In this document: one piece after another, positions 7,978-17,158 of the stretch | How the letters are laid out: every line of letters starts with the position of its first letter | How positions within the stretch are numbered: the stretch's first letter is position 1 | Source: Bermanella sp049115935 | GTDB lineage: Bacteria; Pseudomonadota; Gammaproteobacteria; Pseudomonadales; Oceanobacteraceae | Length of the DNA: 64,000 nt | Direction of reading: 5' to 3' | Assembly: GCA_049115935.1 (NCBI GenBank) | Contig: JAGDZK010000015.1 | Span: forward strand, 1-64,000 | Notes under the pieces: generated by a model | Seen by the model: the letters and a program-made list of their open reading frames with translations, nothing else | The model's database searches: none | What the model was told of the DNA's origin: nothing | Made by a program: the position numbers and the translations under genes

Positions 7978-9103
7978 TACGACCCAACACTCTTGAAACT
8001 AAAGACTGAATACGCTTCATAAAAGCATAACGTGAATCCCAGTTCGGATACTCTGAATAATCGTGCCCTGGCGAAGATATGTATTCATCAAGTTTATTTA
8101 CAGGAATACCTAATTTTTTAGCGATATATTGCTTATCATCACGTAACTCACTATCTTCATAAAGCGGTTTATCAACCTCTGCCATTGCTTGCTCTCTTGT
8201 TATCAATCCAGATAAAACCATACTAGAATAGTGTATTTTTCGCTTATCTATATTAAATTTAAGTGGCAAGTAGTGGTTTTGAAAAAATTTAGTAAATCGA
8301 GATTCACCATGTTTTCGCCCGTACGGTTTATAACCTACCTTCTCAATTAATTCATTTAATGCATCTTCTTTACTATAAGGCATATAATTTAAAGGCAAAA
8401 CAACCTTCATTTTCTTAACAAAGGGATAATATAAATAATATTGCAGAAAACTTATAACTTTATAATCTCTCAGCTTCAGTTTTCCATGCTTTTTATGAAT
8501 AGCCTTAAGGTTGATAGCATCCATTGCAGTATGGTGCCAGCTTTTTGGGAAAACACTTTCTGTCGCGACATTTCCACCACTGATTACATAATTGACATCG
8601 TTAGAAACAGCAAAATGATATAAAGATGCAAAGAACGCATGATCCTGAACTACATCCTGATTTGCTACTCCGGCCTTCAAATAAGCAAGTTGCAAATCCC
8701 TTACTTCTGGCCAATTCATCACATGAGTATGAAGGTCATAACCGCAGTATTTTACGATTTTTTCAATATTGTATACCGCCAGCTCACTGTTCCAGCCAGC
8801 ATCAACATGCACCACCAGTGGGCGCATATCGTACTCCTTCATAATCAACGCAAGATAAGAGCTATCTAGGCCGCCACTTAAACCTAAAATACAATCATAT
8901 TCGTAATTTTTACGTTCTTTTTTTATGCGATCAAATATATCTTTAAGTTTTGCCTTTCCTTCTTCATTTGGAAACCAACGCTTAGTAGTAACATTATCAA
9001 ATTCGTGGCAATGATTACACACACCCTGTTCATCAAACTTAATTTCAGGATCTGTCGTATCCATAACACAACGAGTACAAATTTGGTATTTTTGCTCTGT
9101 CAT
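7958..9103 (-). CDS. WbpG-like N-acetyl sugar amidotransferase, copy 1
   Basis: The protein of about 381 residues starts at the third in-frame ATG (9103), which is preceded by GAGGG at a good distance; longer starts at 9133 or 9118 lack this. It opens with ICTRCVMDTTDPEI and a paired Cys site (CxxC...CNHC), then the PP-loop GLSGGLDSSYLA that adenylates the substrate, and GWNSELAVYNIEKIV, as in WbpG/PseA-type enzymes. These use ammonia from a HisH/HisF pair to turn an acetamido group into an acetamidino group on a nucleotide sugar. hisF2 and hisH2 lie immediately upstream, 7 bases away, so this copy is the direct partner. A second copy lies at 12922-14046. Confidence 0.9.
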   Translation of the reverse strand: MTEQKYQICTRCVMDTTDPEIKFDEQGVCNHCHEFDNVTTKRWFPNEEGKAKLKDIFDRIKKERKNYEYDCILGLSGGLDSSYLALIMKEYDMRPLVVHVDAGWNSELAVYNIEKIVKYCGYDLHTHVMNWPEVRDLQLAYLKAGVANQDVVQDHAFFASLYHFAVSNDVNYVISGGNVATESVFPKSWHHTAMDAINLKAIHKKHGKLKLRDYKVISFLQYYLYYPFVKKMKVVLPLNYMPYSKEDALNELIEKVGYKPYGRKHGESRFTKFFQNHYLPLKFNIDKRKIHYSSMVLSGLITREQAMAEVDKPLYEDSELRDDKQYIAKKLGIPVNKLDEYISSPGHDYSEYPNWDSRYAFMKRIQSLVSRVLGRNVKNYS

Positions 9104-9110
9104 GGAGCCC

Positions 9111-9875
9111 TCACTCATTAAAAAGGTTTTCAAGGTCGGAATATGCTGGGTAGGTTAATAAAACCGCTTTATGCTTACCATGAAACGTAAAAAAACTGCC
9201 AGCCGCTGCGGCAGAAGCATGCCCCTCATCGACAACATGCTTGATATCACTCAATGAGCCAGCACCGCCTTGAGCCACTACAGGGATATTCACTGCATCA
9301 GTAATCAATGCTATCAATTCAGAATCATAACCTTTGTTAGTTCCTTCTCGGTCAATAGCCGTCACCACTAATTCACCAGCTCCCATATCTTCCGCCTGTT
9401 TGGCATAGGTTACTGGGTCAATGCCCGTTTTCTTGCTGCCATTATGTGTAAATACTTCGTAGCGGCCCAACAAGCTTTTTTTAACATCAATCGAAATAGC
9501 AATACTTTGTGAGCCTGCAATGGCGCTACACCTGCGTATCAATTCAGGGTCATAATGAAAAGCTGAATTTATAATGACCTTTTCAACCCCGCAGCGAAAT
9601 AGACGTTCAACCTGCTCTACCCTAGTTATACCTCCGCCATAGGCAATAGGCATAAACGCTTCTGTTGCAACATCTTCTATTAATTCGTAATCTGGATCAC
9701 GGCCCTGTGAAGTTGCTGATATATCAATAAAAGCCAGTTCATCTACTTCTTTTTCATTAAAAATACGTACGGCATTAATAGGGTCGCCGACATATTTATG
9801 TTTTTTAAACCTTTCCCCTTTAACCAAGCCGCCATTTTGCAACAGTAATATTGGGATAACACGTGTTCTTAGCAT
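9111..9875 (-). CDS. HisF2: HisF-like partner subunit of the sugar amidotransferase
   Basis: A 254-residue (beta/alpha)8 barrel related to imidazole glycerol phosphate synthase HisF. It begins with RVIPILLLQNGGLVKG, where true histidine-pathway HisF has IPCLDV; the catalytic aspartate of that motif is replaced by leucine. Other landmarks remain: KYVGDPINAVRIFNEKEVDE, MPIAYGGGI, AISIDVKK, GGAGSLSDI and SFFTFHGKHKAVLLTYP. Together with its position between hisH2 and the WbpG-like gene, this marks it as the O-antigen type that passes ammonia from HisH to the amidotransferase rather than a histidine enzyme. It overlaps hisH2 by 7 bases. Confidence 0.9.
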   Translation of the reverse strand: MLRTRVIPILLLQNGGLVKGERFKKHKYVGDPINAVRIFNEKEVDELAFIDISATSQGRDPDYELIEDVATEAFMPIAYGGGITRVEQVERLFRCGVEKVIINSAFHYDPELIRRCSAIAGSQSIAISIDVKKSLLGRYEVFTHNGSKKTGIDPVTYAKQAEDMGAGELVVTAIDREGTNKGYDSELIALITDAVNIPVVAQGGAGSLSDIKHVVDEGHASAAAAGSFFTFHGKHKAVLLTYPAYSDLENLFNE

Positions 9876-10495
9876 TGGCTTAACTCAACAAAACGTTTAA
9901 ACATCCTCTTGCCAAATTTATGGCTTTTTTCAGGATGGAACTGTGCACCCATGATGTTATCTTTTTGTATGGCGCAGACAAAATCATAACCATAATGGCA
10001 CCAGGCCATAATATTCTCGTCAGGTACATCGGTAGCGTGAAATGAATGAACAAAATAAAAACGTTCTCTGCCTTCCTCTGGCAGCGCCAACAAACGGCTA
10101 TGTACACTCGGCCAAACTTCGTTCCACCCCATATGCGGGATTCTCAGTTTTTTTGCGCTATTTATATCTTTAAAATTAAACTTTGCAGCATGACCTTGTA
10201 TCCAGCCTAAACCTGCCAACTCACCTTCATCACTACTGTTCAATAATAGTTGCATGCCAAGACAAACACCTAAAAAGGGTATTTTATCAACAATAACTCG
10301 CTTATTAAGAACCTCTACAAATGGCTTAAGTTTCACAACGCCATGATCATAGGAACCAACACCCGGTAGAATCAAAGCATCTGCTTTTTCTATATCCGAT
10401 GGATTACTAGAAATTTGAGATTCAGCACCTAACCAATTCAGCATATTCTGAATCGAGCCAACATTGCCGACACCTATATCAATAATTATTATCAT
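9869..10495 (-). CDS. HisH2: glutamine amidotransferase (ammonia supply for acetamidino sugar)
   Basis: The 208-residue class I glutaminase shows GVGNVGSIQNMLNWLGA, LILPGVGSYDHGV, the nucleophile in FLGVCLGMQLLL (Cys78), and the His-Glu pair in QFHPEKSHKFG near residues 189-193. All triad residues are present. It hydrolyses glutamine and channels ammonia to the HisF2/WbpG system. The start overlaps the end of the upstream glycosyltransferase by 4 bases. No other histidine pathway genes are nearby, so I assign it to polysaccharide synthesis. Confidence 0.92.
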   Translation of the reverse strand: MIIIIDIGVGNVGSIQNMLNWLGAESQISSNPSDIEKADALILPGVGSYDHGVVKLKPFVEVLNKRVIVDKIPFLGVCLGMQLLLNSSDEGELAGLGWIQGHAAKFNFKDINSAKKLRIPHMGWNEVWPSVHSRLLALPEEGRERFYFVHSFHATDVPDENIMAWCHYGYDFVCAIQKDNIMGAQFHPEKSHKFGKRMFKRFVELSQC

Positions 10496-11634
10496 CTATC
10501 AGCCGCCACTATTTTTTCATAAACATCTTTGAGCTTAAGCTCTTGTACTTCCCAAGAGTTATCTTCAGCAGCCCTACGTGCGTTTCTACCTAAGGCATCT
10601 AAATCTTTACCGTTAAGATCAGCTAAAACAGTCTCAAGAGCATCAACTGTCTCTGACTTAATGGTATAACCAGCGCCGTATTCACGCAAAAAATAATCAA
10701 TTTCTACCAATGGGGTACTAATAATCGGTAAACCAGCCATACAAAATTCAAAAAGCTTATTCGGCATACTGTAATAGTACGACAGACAGATATTCTGACC
10801 CAAAGCAATACCAATATCCGCAGACATTGTATATTTGAGTACGTCATTAGGAGGGACTGCTGCTTTGTAATATATAGAGCTTTTATCTTCCAAATTTTCT
10901 AGCATATTGACAAGAGAGCCATATCCCATTAATACCAATATGTAGTCATCGCCCCTAGCTTTAAAAGCCTCTACAAGCAATTCAATACCTCTTCCCTTTT
11001 CTAGCGCCCCCTGATAAAGACATATGGTTTTATCCTGCCCGATCCCGAATTCTTTTCTGAACAAATCATTATTTTGCAATTCTACTGTTTTAGGTGCATT
11101 AAAAATTACTACTGGTTTTGGGCAGTTTGGATATGCAGCTTCATACCAATCACGGATTCGATTACTCACTACAAGTGTCTTATCCATCCTACCAATAAAA
11201 ATTTTCTCCAATAAGCGAGCTAATTTTTGCCGAATCCCGTTTAAACCATTTTTCTCTGTTTCTAATTCGTGTGCGTCATAAACAACCGAAATACCATAAA
11301 TCTTTTTACACAGCCAACCAACAGGAAGCAACGCCAATGTATGCAACGTTATAACTGATATATTGCGGCCTTTAATAAAAAAAAGCACTTTTAACAAAAA
11401 TTCAAAGTACTTTAGCAATTGAGGCACTATCGATTGACCCCAACCTCTACTCCTTAACTGAACCCTATTAATTTCTATAGTTCCAAGCTTTTCTCTTAAG
11501 GGTAGTCCATCAGAATGAAGGCTTAAAACAAAAGAAATACCAAACAATTTAGACTCTGAAAGGCTAACAGCCTCTTTCATAAGTCGAGTTTCATTTTGGC
11601 AATCTGTAAGTGTTATATGTAAATTATTATCCAT
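10492..11634 (-). CDS. Glycosyltransferase family 4 (GT-B)
   Basis: I place the start at ATG 11634 (MDNNLHITLTD), which overlaps the stop of the polymerase gene (ATGGATAA) in typical coupled fashion; a 15-residue longer reading exists but fits less well. The protein of about 380 residues has a GT4 layout: LHTLALLPVGWLCKKIYGISVVYDAHELE (acceptor domain), TICLYQGALEKGRGIELLVEAF and MPNKLFEFCMAGLPIISTPL (donor domain). VVYDAHE and the E-x7-E region are common in sugar transferases acting on undecaprenyl-linked acceptors. Sugar unknown. Confidence 0.85.
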   Translation of the reverse strand: MDNNLHITLTDCQNETRLMKEAVSLSESKLFGISFVLSLHSDGLPLREKLGTIEINRVQLRSRGWGQSIVPQLLKYFEFLLKVLFFIKGRNISVITLHTLALLPVGWLCKKIYGISVVYDAHELETEKNGLNGIRQKLARLLEKIFIGRMDKTLVVSNRIRDWYEAAYPNCPKPVVIFNAPKTVELQNNDLFRKEFGIGQDKTICLYQGALEKGRGIELLVEAFKARGDDYILVLMGYGSLVNMLENLEDKSSIYYKAAVPPNDVLKYTMSADIGIALGQNICLSYYYSMPNKLFEFCMAGLPIISTPLVEIDYFLREYGAGYTIKSETVDALETVLADLNGKDLDALGRNARRAAEDNSWEVQELKLKDVYEKIVAADR

Positions 11635-12925
11635 AGCGATTAGTCTTAAAAAAATAAGGTCTAATGGCGACCATACCAATTACAAACCACAAGGGAAGCC
11701 ATGTAAAAAAAGCCGTTGCCAAAGCAAATAAAACCACCCCTACAAAAGTTAGCAATCTAACATACATAACATTACTCACAACCCATGCAACATGAGACGG
11801 ATTTAACTTCACCCTATCTAAAGTTAATAGCGATCTTAGTGCCCAGAAAAATAAAAGAATAAACAAAACCATACCTAATAATCCCAAGTGCGTCCAAATT
11901 GCTAACAAGCTGTGGATATATGTCCCACCCCCTGTTGTTAACTCATCTACAAATGGATGCCCCCAAAGAGGCGAAAAATTAAAATGCAATATGAAATTAT
12001 CAGAAAACAAATCAACTCTACTAGTAAAAGTTTCTCCTATACCCTCGCCATAGGCAAACATTCTAAGCCTGGCTGGATCATACCCCATCACCTCGCTTAC
12101 AAAAAATTCACCAAAAAATAATGTCATAGCTAAACTACCAACACCAATAACAACAACAAATAAGAAATAAGGAGTAACAACCAAATTTATATTTCTCTTA
12201 GATCGATAAACTAAAGCTCCTCCTAAGCCAGTACTCAATGGCGCGAATGCAACTACTAGCACTATTACAAACAAACCTATAGCAGCCCCTGAATTACTCC
12301 CAAGCATTTGGCACGTATATACAACCAGAAAGGAAACACTTATCAATAGAGCATTCGAGACCATACCACTTTTCTTTACCTGCAAGTTTTTCACCGCATA
12401 AAAAACAGAAACGATATAAATTGCCAAGTAATTACCTGATCGCTGATAATCACCCTCAGGGTTCTCCACCAACAAAATATCTTCCCTAACTTGATTACCA
12501 ATACTTAAGACTAAGAGCAGCATTGCTAAAAAATTAATTATTAAGAAAAAATTCACAGAGTAAATAAGGCTATTCACGCTTAATAAACGACTTATACAAA
12601 CATTATTCAACAGATATACAAAAAACACTCCTAGCAACATGCCATAAAGCATCCCTCCAGTAGTACCGATAGTCATAGCCTTCAAGCTCAAAAAACTTGC
12701 ACCAGCTAACGCCCATCGAAAATCCGCGTATAATATAAAAAAAGCACTTAATGCAACTAGAACCACATCAACATAATCAAACCGCCATTTTTTTAGAAGA
12801 AGATAACTACAACAAAATAGAACTACAAACAAACAAACATATTGACCCACTCCCATCACACTTGATATGAGATAAAATAAGTAAGCAAACAAGCCTGTTA
12901 AAGAAATTCCACCTTTTATATTCAT
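11627..12925 (-). CDS. Wzy-like O-antigen polymerase (polytopic membrane protein)
   Basis: A 432-residue, very hydrophobic protein with about ten to twelve predicted membrane segments and a large periplasmic loop (around residues 270-345) containing ETFTSRVDLFSDNFIL and GHPFVDELTTGGGTYIHSLLA. That layout is typical of Wzy polymerases, which join O-units at the periplasmic face. The family is poorly conserved, so the call rests on topology, the HS loop and position beside wzx. Its start shares ATGA with the end of the second WbpG-like gene. The DNA here is visibly A+T rich, as is usual for wzy. Confidence 0.75.
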   Translation of the reverse strand: MNIKGGISLTGLFAYLFYLISSVMGVGQYVCLFVVLFCCSYLLLKKWRFDYVDVVLVALSAFFILYADFRWALAGASFLSLKAMTIGTTGGMLYGMLLGVFFVYLLNNVCISRLLSVNSLIYSVNFFLIINFLAMLLLVLSIGNQVREDILLVENPEGDYQRSGNYLAIYIVSVFYAVKNLQVKKSGMVSNALLISVSFLVVYTCQMLGSNSGAAIGLFVIVLVVAFAPLSTGLGGALVYRSKRNINLVVTPYFLFVVVIGVGSLAMTLFFGEFFVSEVMGYDPARLRMFAYGEGIGETFTSRVDLFSDNFILHFNFSPLWGHPFVDELTTGGGTYIHSLLAIWTHLGLLGMVLFILLFFWALRSLLTLDRVKLNPSHVAWVVSNVMYVRLLTFVGVVLFALATAFFTWLPLWFVIGMVAIRPYFFKTNRYG

Positions 12926-14046
12926 TTGGACACTATTCTTGATTTCAGTAATCTAAATGCTTTAAGAATCTTTTCTTGATTAGGATAGTCTGAGTATTCT
13001 TTATTTGGTAATTCAAGCAAGGCATTAAAGTCTCGCAGTTCCAATCCTAGCTTCTTTGCAATAAACCTTTTATCCTCTTCAAGCTCCTGATCATTATATA
13101 AAGGCTGCTCCAATTCTCTCAACGCAGCTTCTCTAGTGACCTGCCCTGAAACGATTAGACTCGACAAATGCGCCTTACGCTTATCATATCCAAATTTAAC
13201 GGGTAAATAATAAGCTTGAAAGAACTTAGTCCATTTAGACTCATGGTGCTTGCCACCGTAATACACCCAGCCATACTCATCCTGAAGAAACTGTATCGCT
13301 TTATTTTTGTCATAATCCATGTAATTTAAAGGTGCAACTCTGACCATTTTCTTAAAGTATGGCCAGAAGATCTTGTAGCTAAAAAAACTCATTAATGGAT
13401 ACGATTTAAGCTTTCTTTTCCCATATTTTTTGTGTATTGCTTTAATCTGAATACTATCACTTGCATCATATCCCCAAGCATTGGGCAAAATAGATTCACT
13501 TGTTAAGTTGCTCCCAGTGATAGCATATTTAATGGCATTTTTATCAGCAAACTCATAAAGCTTCGCAAAAAATGAGTGATCTTGTGGAACATCCTGATTC
13601 GCTAGTGAAGACTTCAAATATGCAAGCTGCAAATCTTTCATTTCTTCCCAATCTACCACATAGGTAAATAGATCAAGACCCAGTTGCTTAACCATTTTTT
13701 CGATGTTGTTTACTGCAACCTCTGAATTCCAACCAGCATCTACATGAACAACAAGTGGATTCAGGCCCATATCCACCTTAGCTACATGCAACAAATAAGA
13801 GCTATCCACACCTCCACTGACACCAATAATTGAGTCATACTCCTTATCACCCTGATTTGCTTTAATTTCAGTAGCAATCGCTTTAAGCTTTTGAGCACCT
13901 CGCTCATCAGGCAACCAAGCTTTTGATAATTTAATTTCTGCATCTCGACAATGGTTACACTGTCCCTTTTCATCAAAGGTAATTTCAGGGTCAGTTGTAT
14001 CCATTACACATCGTGTACATATTTGATAATTATTAGGTTTTGTCAT
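12922..14046 (-). CDS. WbpG-like N-acetyl sugar amidotransferase, copy 2
   Basis: A 374-residue protein with the same layout as the copy at 7958-9103: QICTRCVMDTTDPEITFDEKGQCNHC, the PP-loop GVSGGVDSSYLL, VHVDAGWNSEVAVNNIEKMV, LQLAYLKSSLANQDVPQDHSFF and a conserved C-terminal DYPN. The copies are clearly related but diverged throughout, so this is an old duplication or separate acquisition, not a recent tandem copy. It lacks its own hisH/hisF pair; the single HisH2/HisF2 may serve both. A second amidino sugar, or a second position on the same sugar, is a plausible role. It lies 2 bases downstream of wzx. Confidence 0.88.
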   Translation of the reverse strand: MTKPNNYQICTRCVMDTTDPEITFDEKGQCNHCRDAEIKLSKAWLPDERGAQKLKAIATEIKANQGDKEYDSIIGVSGGVDSSYLLHVAKVDMGLNPLVVHVDAGWNSEVAVNNIEKMVKQLGLDLFTYVVDWEEMKDLQLAYLKSSLANQDVPQDHSFFAKLYEFADKNAIKYAITGSNLTSESILPNAWGYDASDSIQIKAIHKKYGKRKLKSYPLMSFFSYKIFWPYFKKMVRVAPLNYMDYDKNKAIQFLQDEYGWVYYGGKHHESKWTKFFQAYYLPVKFGYDKRKAHLSSLIVSGQVTREAALRELEQPLYNDQELEEDKRFIAKKLGLELRDFNALLELPNKEYSDYPNQEKILKAFRLLKSRIVSK

Positions 14047-14048
14047 TT

Positions 14049-15302
14049 TTAACTCTCACCACTGGCTATTTTCCAGCAAATACTAAACTCAAAACAATAT
14101 TTAAGACAATACGAAAAGGCATAAGCCATCACCGCTGAATACACATCACCATATACATAAGCCAAACCAATTCCTGCCACCAATAGAATTAGTAAAGCTG
14201 ATTGTAAGTAAAGGTCATATTTTTGGTTATCTTCAAGATAAATTAGACTCGAGATAGGACTAACCACAAAGCCTAATATAAAAACAGGGGCTAAAAGCCT
14301 GGCAAATTCTCCTGCTTGCCGCCATTGGCTACCAAAAACAAATTCAAATATTAATGGCGCGTAAAATAACAACAAAATAAACGGAATAAACGCTATTACT
14401 GACAGGATACCAGCTGTACGAAGTACAAGCCTTTTACACTCGTTATATTCACCCGCACGCAACCGTTCACTCGCATTTCTCTTAAATACATCACCTATAG
14501 CAGAACCAATCAGTACGCTAGGAAGGCCCGCCACTTTGTTGTATAGAGACAAAGATCCTGTCACAGTTTCACCATATAACCTTGTAAACAGTATCAAATA
14601 GCCTTGTGAAGACGATCGATCGATCAAACTTGAAGCCACAAGATATTTAGGAAAGCGAATATTATCCTTCAGGTATTGCCATTTATTCGATTGTAATAAT
14701 TGAATACTGTGTCTTGCCCTTCTACTTTTTAGCCAAAGATAGATAAAGTTAATAAGCATACTTACGAATGAACCGAGTAATAAGCCCCAAAAGTTTTTTA
14801 AATACCCCCCCCAAACTAAAGTTATCACGGCCAAGGATATCGCCGCATAAATACGCCCCTGTGTCATTATGCGGTAAAGAGAAGCTCTATTGCATAAAAA
14901 ATAGACTGCCTGAACACAGCACGAAATGAATGTGAATGAGATCGAAAGATAGCCAATTAGCATATATTTATCACTCAAATCTATAACTGTATTTATTATC
15001 GCCCATATCACAACTAAACTGGCCGATGTTACTGCTGCCAGCGACATAATGGCATAAGTTCCCTGTAGCGCCTCTCCATCTGTTTTAACTGCAATAATCG
15101 AGTTTTCAAAACGCATACCTATAAACACGCCTAAAATTGCTGACGTCGCTGTCATAAGAGCGAATGCACCAAAGTCATTTGGTGTATACAAACGGGTCAA
15201 TAATGGCAATATAACTAAGTTAATTAATTGTGCTGCAGCCGTCCCACCAGCGAGCGTAAGGACTTGCCTAAAAAATATATTCGAATTAATTAGTTTTATC
15301 AT
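14049..15302 (-). CDS. Wzx-type O-unit flippase (MATE/MOP superfamily)
   Basis: A protein of about 417 residues from ATG 15302 (MIKLINSNIFFRQVLTL); this ATG overlaps the stop of the acyltransferase (ATGA), and a TTG 18 bases upstream is less likely. It has roughly twelve membrane segments and begins with LTLAGGTAAAQLINLVILPLLTRLYTPNDFGAFAL, the familiar N-terminus of polysaccharide flippases. It should move undecaprenyl-PP-linked O-units to the periplasm for the Wzy-like polymerase. No unusual features are seen. Confidence 0.88.
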   Translation of the reverse strand: MIKLINSNIFFRQVLTLAGGTAAAQLINLVILPLLTRLYTPNDFGAFALMTATSAILGVFIGMRFENSIIAVKTDGEALQGTYAIMSLAAVTSASLVVIWAIINTVIDLSDKYMLIGYLSISFTFISCCVQAVYFLCNRASLYRIMTQGRIYAAISLAVITLVWGGYLKNFWGLLLGSFVSMLINFIYLWLKSRRARHSIQLLQSNKWQYLKDNIRFPKYLVASSLIDRSSSQGYLILFTRLYGETVTGSLSLYNKVAGLPSVLIGSAIGDVFKRNASERLRAGEYNECKRLVLRTAGILSVIAFIPFILLLFYAPLIFEFVFGSQWRQAGEFARLLAPVFILGFVVSPISSLIYLEDNQKYDLYLQSALLILLVAGIGLAYVYGDVYSAVMAYAFSYCLKYCFEFSICWKIASGES

Positions 15303-17158
15303 TCGACCTGTCCCAGCCAAGAGGACAATGCAGGCTTCATCAATTTTGCATAATATTTTGAACCAAATTCATTCAAATGACTTTGATCAAAATACAATAA
15401 GTTTTGCTTATGATCATGAGGTAATACACCTAAAGAAGTAAACGGTTTGGTCTTGAGAATATTACAACTGGTACACTCAGCAGCTATATCATAGATAACT
15501 TCATCAAATAATTTCCAGTTTGCGCTAAACCCTTGCTCTCCATTTAAACCTATGTTTTGAAAACGTCTGTACCTTAATGGCGAGATTAGTAGTTCAGGGA
15601 TCTGTGGTAAAACTGCTAAGTGCTTACTATTGTATAATTCAAGGAAGTTAGCCACTGCATGGATGTTATTTTGACTTTCGAACTGATAAGACCACATTCC
15701 CGCTAATATCACGCGCTCGGTTTCTTCAATATATTTTTTTGCGGCACGAATCTGAGAAGCACAATCATCATGGGCCCACTCAGCAATAAAGCTGATATCA
15801 AACCCTTCAATGGTCAAACAACTACTTGCAGTAATAATTCTTGCTTTAAAGTTGAGTTCTTTTCCTAGGTAATCAAAAAAGTGGTTAAGCATAGCAGCAT
15901 GTGAATCCCCTAATACAAGCACTTCCTTATCGCTAGTTAAATCCCCCTTTAAGCAATCACCCACTATTTTTCCATGGCAAATTGTATTTGGATCTGCGTA
16001 GCGAGTGTACTCTACAGGCAAAGGCTCTGACGTAAAATAGGCGTTTAACTTCTTCATCCCAACAGCCATAAGCAGGACAAAAAAGGTTAAAATGGAATAA
16101 CCCAGTATTTGTTTTTTATTGCGCTTTAATCTCAGTGGCACTTCTATTAAATAATAACTTGCAACAGATAGACTTAGCGTCAAAACAATAAATACAACAC
16201 TGTATTGCCAGTTAAGTATTTCTACCCCTGTATAATAACGCATAATAGCTAATACAGGCCAGTGCCACAGGTAAAGTGAGTAAGATAGCCCACCAATCCA
16301 AACCATAGTTGGGCTGGATAATATTTTGGATAAAGAACTATTTGCCCTAAGTAATATAAGCAGTACGGTGCCAAGTACTGGGACAAGTCCAGCCACCCCA
16401 GGAAAATAACCTGTAATTTTTGGTAGAAATAATGCAAATGTAATTAATGCTATCGCAAGCCAAGTGAGATAACGCTTATAATTTTCTGTGTTTTCAAAGT
16501 TATTTTCTTTTCCTATAAAAAGAGCAATCCAAGCACCAAATAAAAAAGCTGGTAAACGCGCCATAAGGCTATAATAAGTGGCTTGTTCGCTGCTTGTTTG
16601 CCTGAGTTGGTATTCTGCATAGAAAGTAAAGCCGATAATGCATACTGGTAAAATCCAGCTGAGAAGACGCGTTGGTAACAATAAAAAAATAAAAGGTGCG
16701 ATAATGTAAAACTGCACCTCTACTGCTAATGACCAAGTATGGAGTAAAGGTTGCTCGTGATTTGCGGGGGCAAAATAATCGCCAAAATGTGCGAAATAAT
16801 TATTACTATTAAACCACGCTGCTTTGCTTAGCCCATCGCTATAGATAGAGAAATCTGCTGGCAAAAACAGCACAGCTGAAAATAACGTTACTACTATTAG
16901 CGTAGTGAAATACGCTGGCGCAATTCGCTTAAAGCGACTTACATAAAAGTAGTTTAGTGTTGAGGACAATTTATAATCAGGTTTGATTTTCTTATTTAGC
17001 AAGATAGTGCTAATTAAAAAACCTGATATAACTAAAAATATATCTACCCCTACAAAACCACCTGGAAGCCAAGCAGGGTTAAGATGAAAAACAATTACAG
17101 CAAGTACCGCAATTGCTCTTAACCCTTGAATATCTGACCGGTATTTGATGCCTGTCAC
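15299..17158 (-). CDS. WbpC-like acyltransferase: OafA/YrhL membrane domain plus SGNH domain
   Basis: The 619-residue protein has an acyltransferase-3 domain (about residues 5-350) starting with SDIQGLRAIAVLAVIVFHLNP and containing FLVISGFLIS and HTWSLAVEVQFY, with about ten membrane segments. A periplasmic SGNH hydrolase-like domain follows (VLVLGDSHAAMLNHF near residue 414; DQSHLNEFG near the end). Proteins of this build O-acetylate polysaccharides. In the P. aeruginosa O5 wbp cluster the similar WbpC sits among the same sugar genes. It overlaps wbpE-like and wzx by 4 bases each. Target sugar unknown. Confidence 0.87.
   Translation of the reverse strand: MTGIKYRSDIQGLRAIAVLAVIVFHLNPAWLPGGFVGVDIFLVISGFLISTILLNKKIKPDYKLSSTLNYFYVSRFKRIAPAYFTTLIVVTLFSAVLFLPADFSIYSDGLSKAAWFNSNNYFAHFGDYFAPANHEQPLLHTWSLAVEVQFYIIAPFIFLLLPTRLLSWILPVCIIGFTFYAEYQLRQTSSEQATYYSLMARLPAFLFGAWIALFIGKENNFENTENYKRYLTWLAIALITFALFLPKITGYFPGVAGLVPVLGTVLLILLRANSSLSKILSSPTMVWIGGLSYSLYLWHWPVLAIMRYYTGVEILNWQYSVVFIVLTLSLSVASYYLIEVPLRLKRNKKQILGYSILTFFVLLMAVGMKKLNAYFTSEPLPVEYTRYADPNTICHGKIVGDCLKGDLTSDKEVLVLGDSHAAMLNHFFDYLGKELNFKARIITASSCLTIEGFDISFIAEWAHDDCASQIRAAKKYIEETERVILAGMWSYQFESQNNIHAVANFLELYNSKHLAVLPQIPELLISPLRYRRFQNIGLNGEQGFSANWKLFDEVIYDIAAECTSCNILKTKPFTSLGVLPHDHKQNLLYFDQSHLNEFGSKYYAKLMKPALSSWLGQVE

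Noticed and set aside
9111..10495. Histidine biosynthesis genes
   Set aside because: No other his genes are nearby, HisF lacks its catalytic aspartate, and the pair sits between O-antigen genes.
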